From Sipunculus nudus (lineage: Eukaryota; Annelida; Sipuncula; Golfingiida; Sipunculidae), in contig CM049310.1 of assembly GCA_026874595.1 (NCBI GenBank), positions 17,892,058-17,956,057 of the forward strand: a DNA stretch of 64,000 bases. Direction: 5' to 3'. Both the position numbers and the translations under genes were made by a program. Of the stretch, positions 61,430-64,000 are shown piece after piece. The number at the start of each line of letters is the position of its first letter. Within the stretch, counting starts at the first letter, position 1. The notes under the pieces are model-generated. The model had not been told where the DNA came from. It was given only the letters and a program-made list of their open reading frames with translations, and did no database searches.

Positions 61430-61965
61430 TAGATCAAGACTTAATTGAAGGCAACTGAGACAGAGACCAATAATTAGGTCAATGGATCAGAGGCTGAGAC
61501 CAAGACTGAGGTCAAGGGAATTGAAACTGAGACCAAGACTAAGGTCAAGGGAATTGAGACTGAGACAAAGACTTAGTCCAAGGGACCTGGGACTGAGACC
61601 AAGACTGAGATCAAGGGATCTGAGACTGAGACAAAGACTTAGGTCAAGGGATCTGAGACTGAGACCAAGACTTAGGTCAAGGGATCTGAGACTGAGACCA
61701 ATACTGAGGTCAAGGGATCTGAGACTGAGACTAAGACTTGGACAAAGGGATATGAGACTGAGACCAAGACTTAGTCAAAGGGATCTGAGACTGAGACCAA
61801 GACTTAGGTCAAGGGATCTGAGACTGGGACCAAGACTTAGGTCAAGGGCTCTGAGACTGAGAACAAGACTTAGTCCAAGGGGTCTGAGACTGAGAACAAG
61901 ACTTAGTCCAAGGGGTCCGGACTGAGAACAAGACTTAGTCCAAGGGGTCAGAGACTGAGAACAAG
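61430..61965 (+). repeat. 33-base minisatellite, about 15 copies, open in one frame
   Basis: Consensus GAGACTGAGACCAAGACTTA then GGTCAAGGGATCT. It shares GAGACTGAG.CCAAGA.T.AG..CAA with the neighbouring 32-base unit, so both descend from one unit. The 33-base length keeps one frame open for 147 codons (61482-61925) as an Arg/Leu-rich 11-residue repeat (LRLRPRLRSRD). I treat the frame as a by-product. Confidence 0.93.
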
Positions 61966-63589
61966 GGATATATTTTTCAGACTCATCTTTTCCCTTATTC
62001 TAAAATCTGTTGTTCCACAAGTTATCAGTGAAGCTTATCAGCAGTTTGTGTTATTTTGAGACCAAACTAACAAACAAACAAGCAATGTGAACATAAAACT
62101 TCTTCTAATGTGAACATAAAACTTCTTCTAATGAGTGTTTAACCTCACAAATCTTAATCATTTTGATCAATAAATGAAGTTTTTTTTACACATTTCTTGC
62201 TGAAGTAGTTTGTTAGGTCATATTTACTGAAACATGGTGCTGGTTTGTTGAAACATAAGCACAACCTTTGATAGTCTAATGCTTAGACACATGTATATTG
62301 ACATCTGTTAAGATATGTATTGTATATTGACATCTTTCAAGACGTATAGTATATTGACATCTGTTAAGACATAGATGAACATCTACTAACTAGGGATATA
62401 TATTCCTAGGCTGATAGAGCAGTTTTAACATTAAACCATTTTGTTACTCAGAGGTGGAGACTCGAGAAATCAAGCTGTTTTTGCTCAAGTCCAGTATTTT
62501 CAACCACTTACAGAACATTGAAAAAAAAGATACAAGATAGAATTCAGTGTATTGATATCTTCCAAGGCAGCAATCTTTCTTACTGAGGGACAGTTTCTTA
62601 CCGGACAAAGAAAAACATTTAAAACAGTACAATATAAAACTTGAAAAAGTATTGTAAAAGCTTAAACTTTATTTGTTTAAATAAAAATAATTATTTAATA
62701 GGATGCAAATTTGTTTATTTAAAGACTAGGACTAAATTAAGCTGGGCTTTTACTGGAATATCAAGCACTCACACTTCTGGACATGAATAGTACAGACTCG
62801 ACAGCAACACTCCTTAATTCATAATTAGTTGACCATGGCTCTGGTTTTTCAAAAAAATTTACATAAAAATGTTCAAATTTCATATACTTGCATATATAAA
62901 TGCTTGCTTAGCCCGTGTTATTTATCAGTGTTATTCTTTTCAGACAATGTAAAGCCCTCTTGATAATTGCAAATGATTTTAATGCCAATGTCACTTACTG
63001 TGCTTATAATGAATTTAAGTGGTTGGAATCGGTTGTTAAATCATGTTCAGTGTTTGAAAGAAAAAGAAAAGCCTGATTATCAATTATTATTATTTTATGT
63101 ACCTACTTTTTTATTACGTACTGTATAAAATCTGTTTAGGTCAAGTGCTTTTCTCTTCCTTGTTTTTTACATCTCTCTGATGTTATTAGAATAGTTTTTT
63201 TCTGAAGGTTGATAAGACTCCTTTGCAAGTGCATACATAATTGTTTCTGATTGATCAAACAAACACGCAAGCAATTAAATCAATTATGAAAGAAAATGAC
63301 CAATCATTGATATAATTGATTACTTGGCACAACACTAGTATTCACATATTTTTTCTTTCAAAATGACCGACATGTTAAATTACAACATCAGTTTAAAACA
63401 AAGTAAATATTCTTAATAAAATTCAGTTTTGTATGATTATTGCAGTATAAGGCAAATGATTCTCTGATTTTGGGCTCACATGCAGTGAATTAGGAAATTG
63501 ACTCAATGTATTTTTATTCTATTTTGGTTGATACAGGATTAAGGTAAAGGAAGGAAAATGACAAAGCCTAAAGAAAAGGTCCCCAGGTC
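61966..63589. other. Intergenic with small duplications
   Basis: A 27-base doublet (AATGTGAACATAAAACTTCT) lies at about 62084-62131, and three copies of TATATTGACATCTGTTAAGA at about 62295-62375. No gene is seen. Confidence 0.5.
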
Positions 63590-63705
63590 CAAAAAAGGGG
63601 GTGGTCCGTGCAGCAAAAATTGGTCTGAAAGCCTTAAAAGGTCGTGGTGGCTGAGAAAGGGGGGTCCTGACCCTCTGGATCCCTCCCCTGAATCAGCTTC
63701 TGTAC
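63590..63705. repeat. MITE end related to the CAGGGGCGGATCC family
   Basis: CCCTCTGGATCCCTCCCCTG near 63670 with an upstream GGGGTGGTCC... layout parallels the element at 55149-55369 in the same orientation. The left end is not clear. Confidence 0.45.
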
Positions 63706-63724
63706 TAATATATGTTTCAAATTG

Positions 63725-63950
63725 TTGAATGGATGGCTGAGTGGTAAAACGCTTGTCCCTCTTGATCTGGGTTTGATTCCCGGTGGGTTTAGCGCCAGAT
63801 CGGCCCTCTGGCATTATGGCCAGCGTACTGGCTTGCCAGAGTACCTGGACATCTAACTCTGAGGATCGCATTATAAGGCCCCATGAGGATGCAAATATTT
63901 TCGTCATTTTTGACAACGCCTCATTGCTTACAAGTATCGTGTCACTTCAA
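63725..63950 (+). mobile_element. tRNA-derived SINE
   Basis: GGATGGCTGAGTGGTAAAAC contains a good A box (TGGCTGAGTGG), and GGTTTGATTCCCGG 33 bases later a good B box (63769-63783). A non-tRNA body follows (GCCAGATCGGCCCTCTGGCA ...). The cloverleaf is not complete, so this is a SINE head and not a tRNA gene. The 3' end is uncertain. Confidence 0.65.
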
Positions 63951-64000
63951 ATAAACCCACTAGACCTTTTAATAAGTTTCTTATCTCTCCAACGACACCT

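Noticed and set aside
61482-61925. 147-codon Arg/Leu-rich open frame as a gene
   Set aside because: Frame openness follows from a 33-base unit, and there is no start context, splice site or family match.
63725-63798. tRNA gene
   Set aside because: A and B boxes are present, but the arms do not pair into a cloverleaf and a non-tRNA body follows. It is a SINE.

Overview
This is eukaryotic genomic DNA, most likely from a mollusc and perhaps a bivalve. The evidence is intron-split phosphagen kinase genes, long (TA)n, (GA)n and (CTA)n tracts, tRNA-derived SINE heads, several short interspersed families that I recognise from molluscan DNA, and large gene-poor stretches. The species call is inference; the invertebrate metazoan call is firm because both genes encode arginine kinase.

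The only genes I can name are two arginine kinase copies in tandem, both on the minus strand, with the same six-exon structure and the same intron phases. Copy B (ATG at 39449, stop at 18772) is intact and encodes 356 residues with every catalytic landmark. Its first intron is 17.0 kb and holds most of the window's centre. Copy A (ATG at 7603, last exon at 266-76) lies 11.2 kb downstream in the same orientation. It carries an 11-base deletion in exon 3, which brings an immediate stop, and a 1-base deletion that removes the normal stop. It is therefore annotated as a pseudogene, although exons 4 to 6 are almost unchanged. The copies differ clearly in exons 1 to 3 and hardly at all in exons 4 to 6, a mosaic that suggests gene conversion or uneven constraint. 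Their proximal promoters are alignable over about 200 bases, and a 24-base element about 0.5-0.65 kb upstream is shared with one mismatch.

Layout: 1-7603 copy A, with a 567-base tandem duplication in intron 5 that copied the exon 6 splice acceptor; 7604-18771 intergenic, with a Tigger/pogo-like element (9443-10380) and several interspersed repeats; 18772-39449 copy B, whose intron 1 contains a ten-monomer array of nuclear-receptor-like half-sites (27655-29060) and hairpin and microsatellite DNA; 39450-64000 no recognisable gene, but two orphan exon-like segments on the minus strand (41006-41164 and 55578-55633), a dense (TA)n field (44.9-50.6 kb), an inverted-repeat element (52888-54852), a short MITE (55149-55369), a foldback element with about 360-base composite inverted repeats inserted in a (TA)n tract (55970-57709), and a two-part minisatellite whose unit changes from 32 to 33 bases (60393-61965). 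A SINE head lies near the right edge.

The two kinases would interconvert ATP and phosphoarginine for energy buffering in muscle, cilia and gametes. Nothing else in the window shows a clear functional link to them, except possibly the repeat-borne receptor-like sites in intron 1 of copy B.
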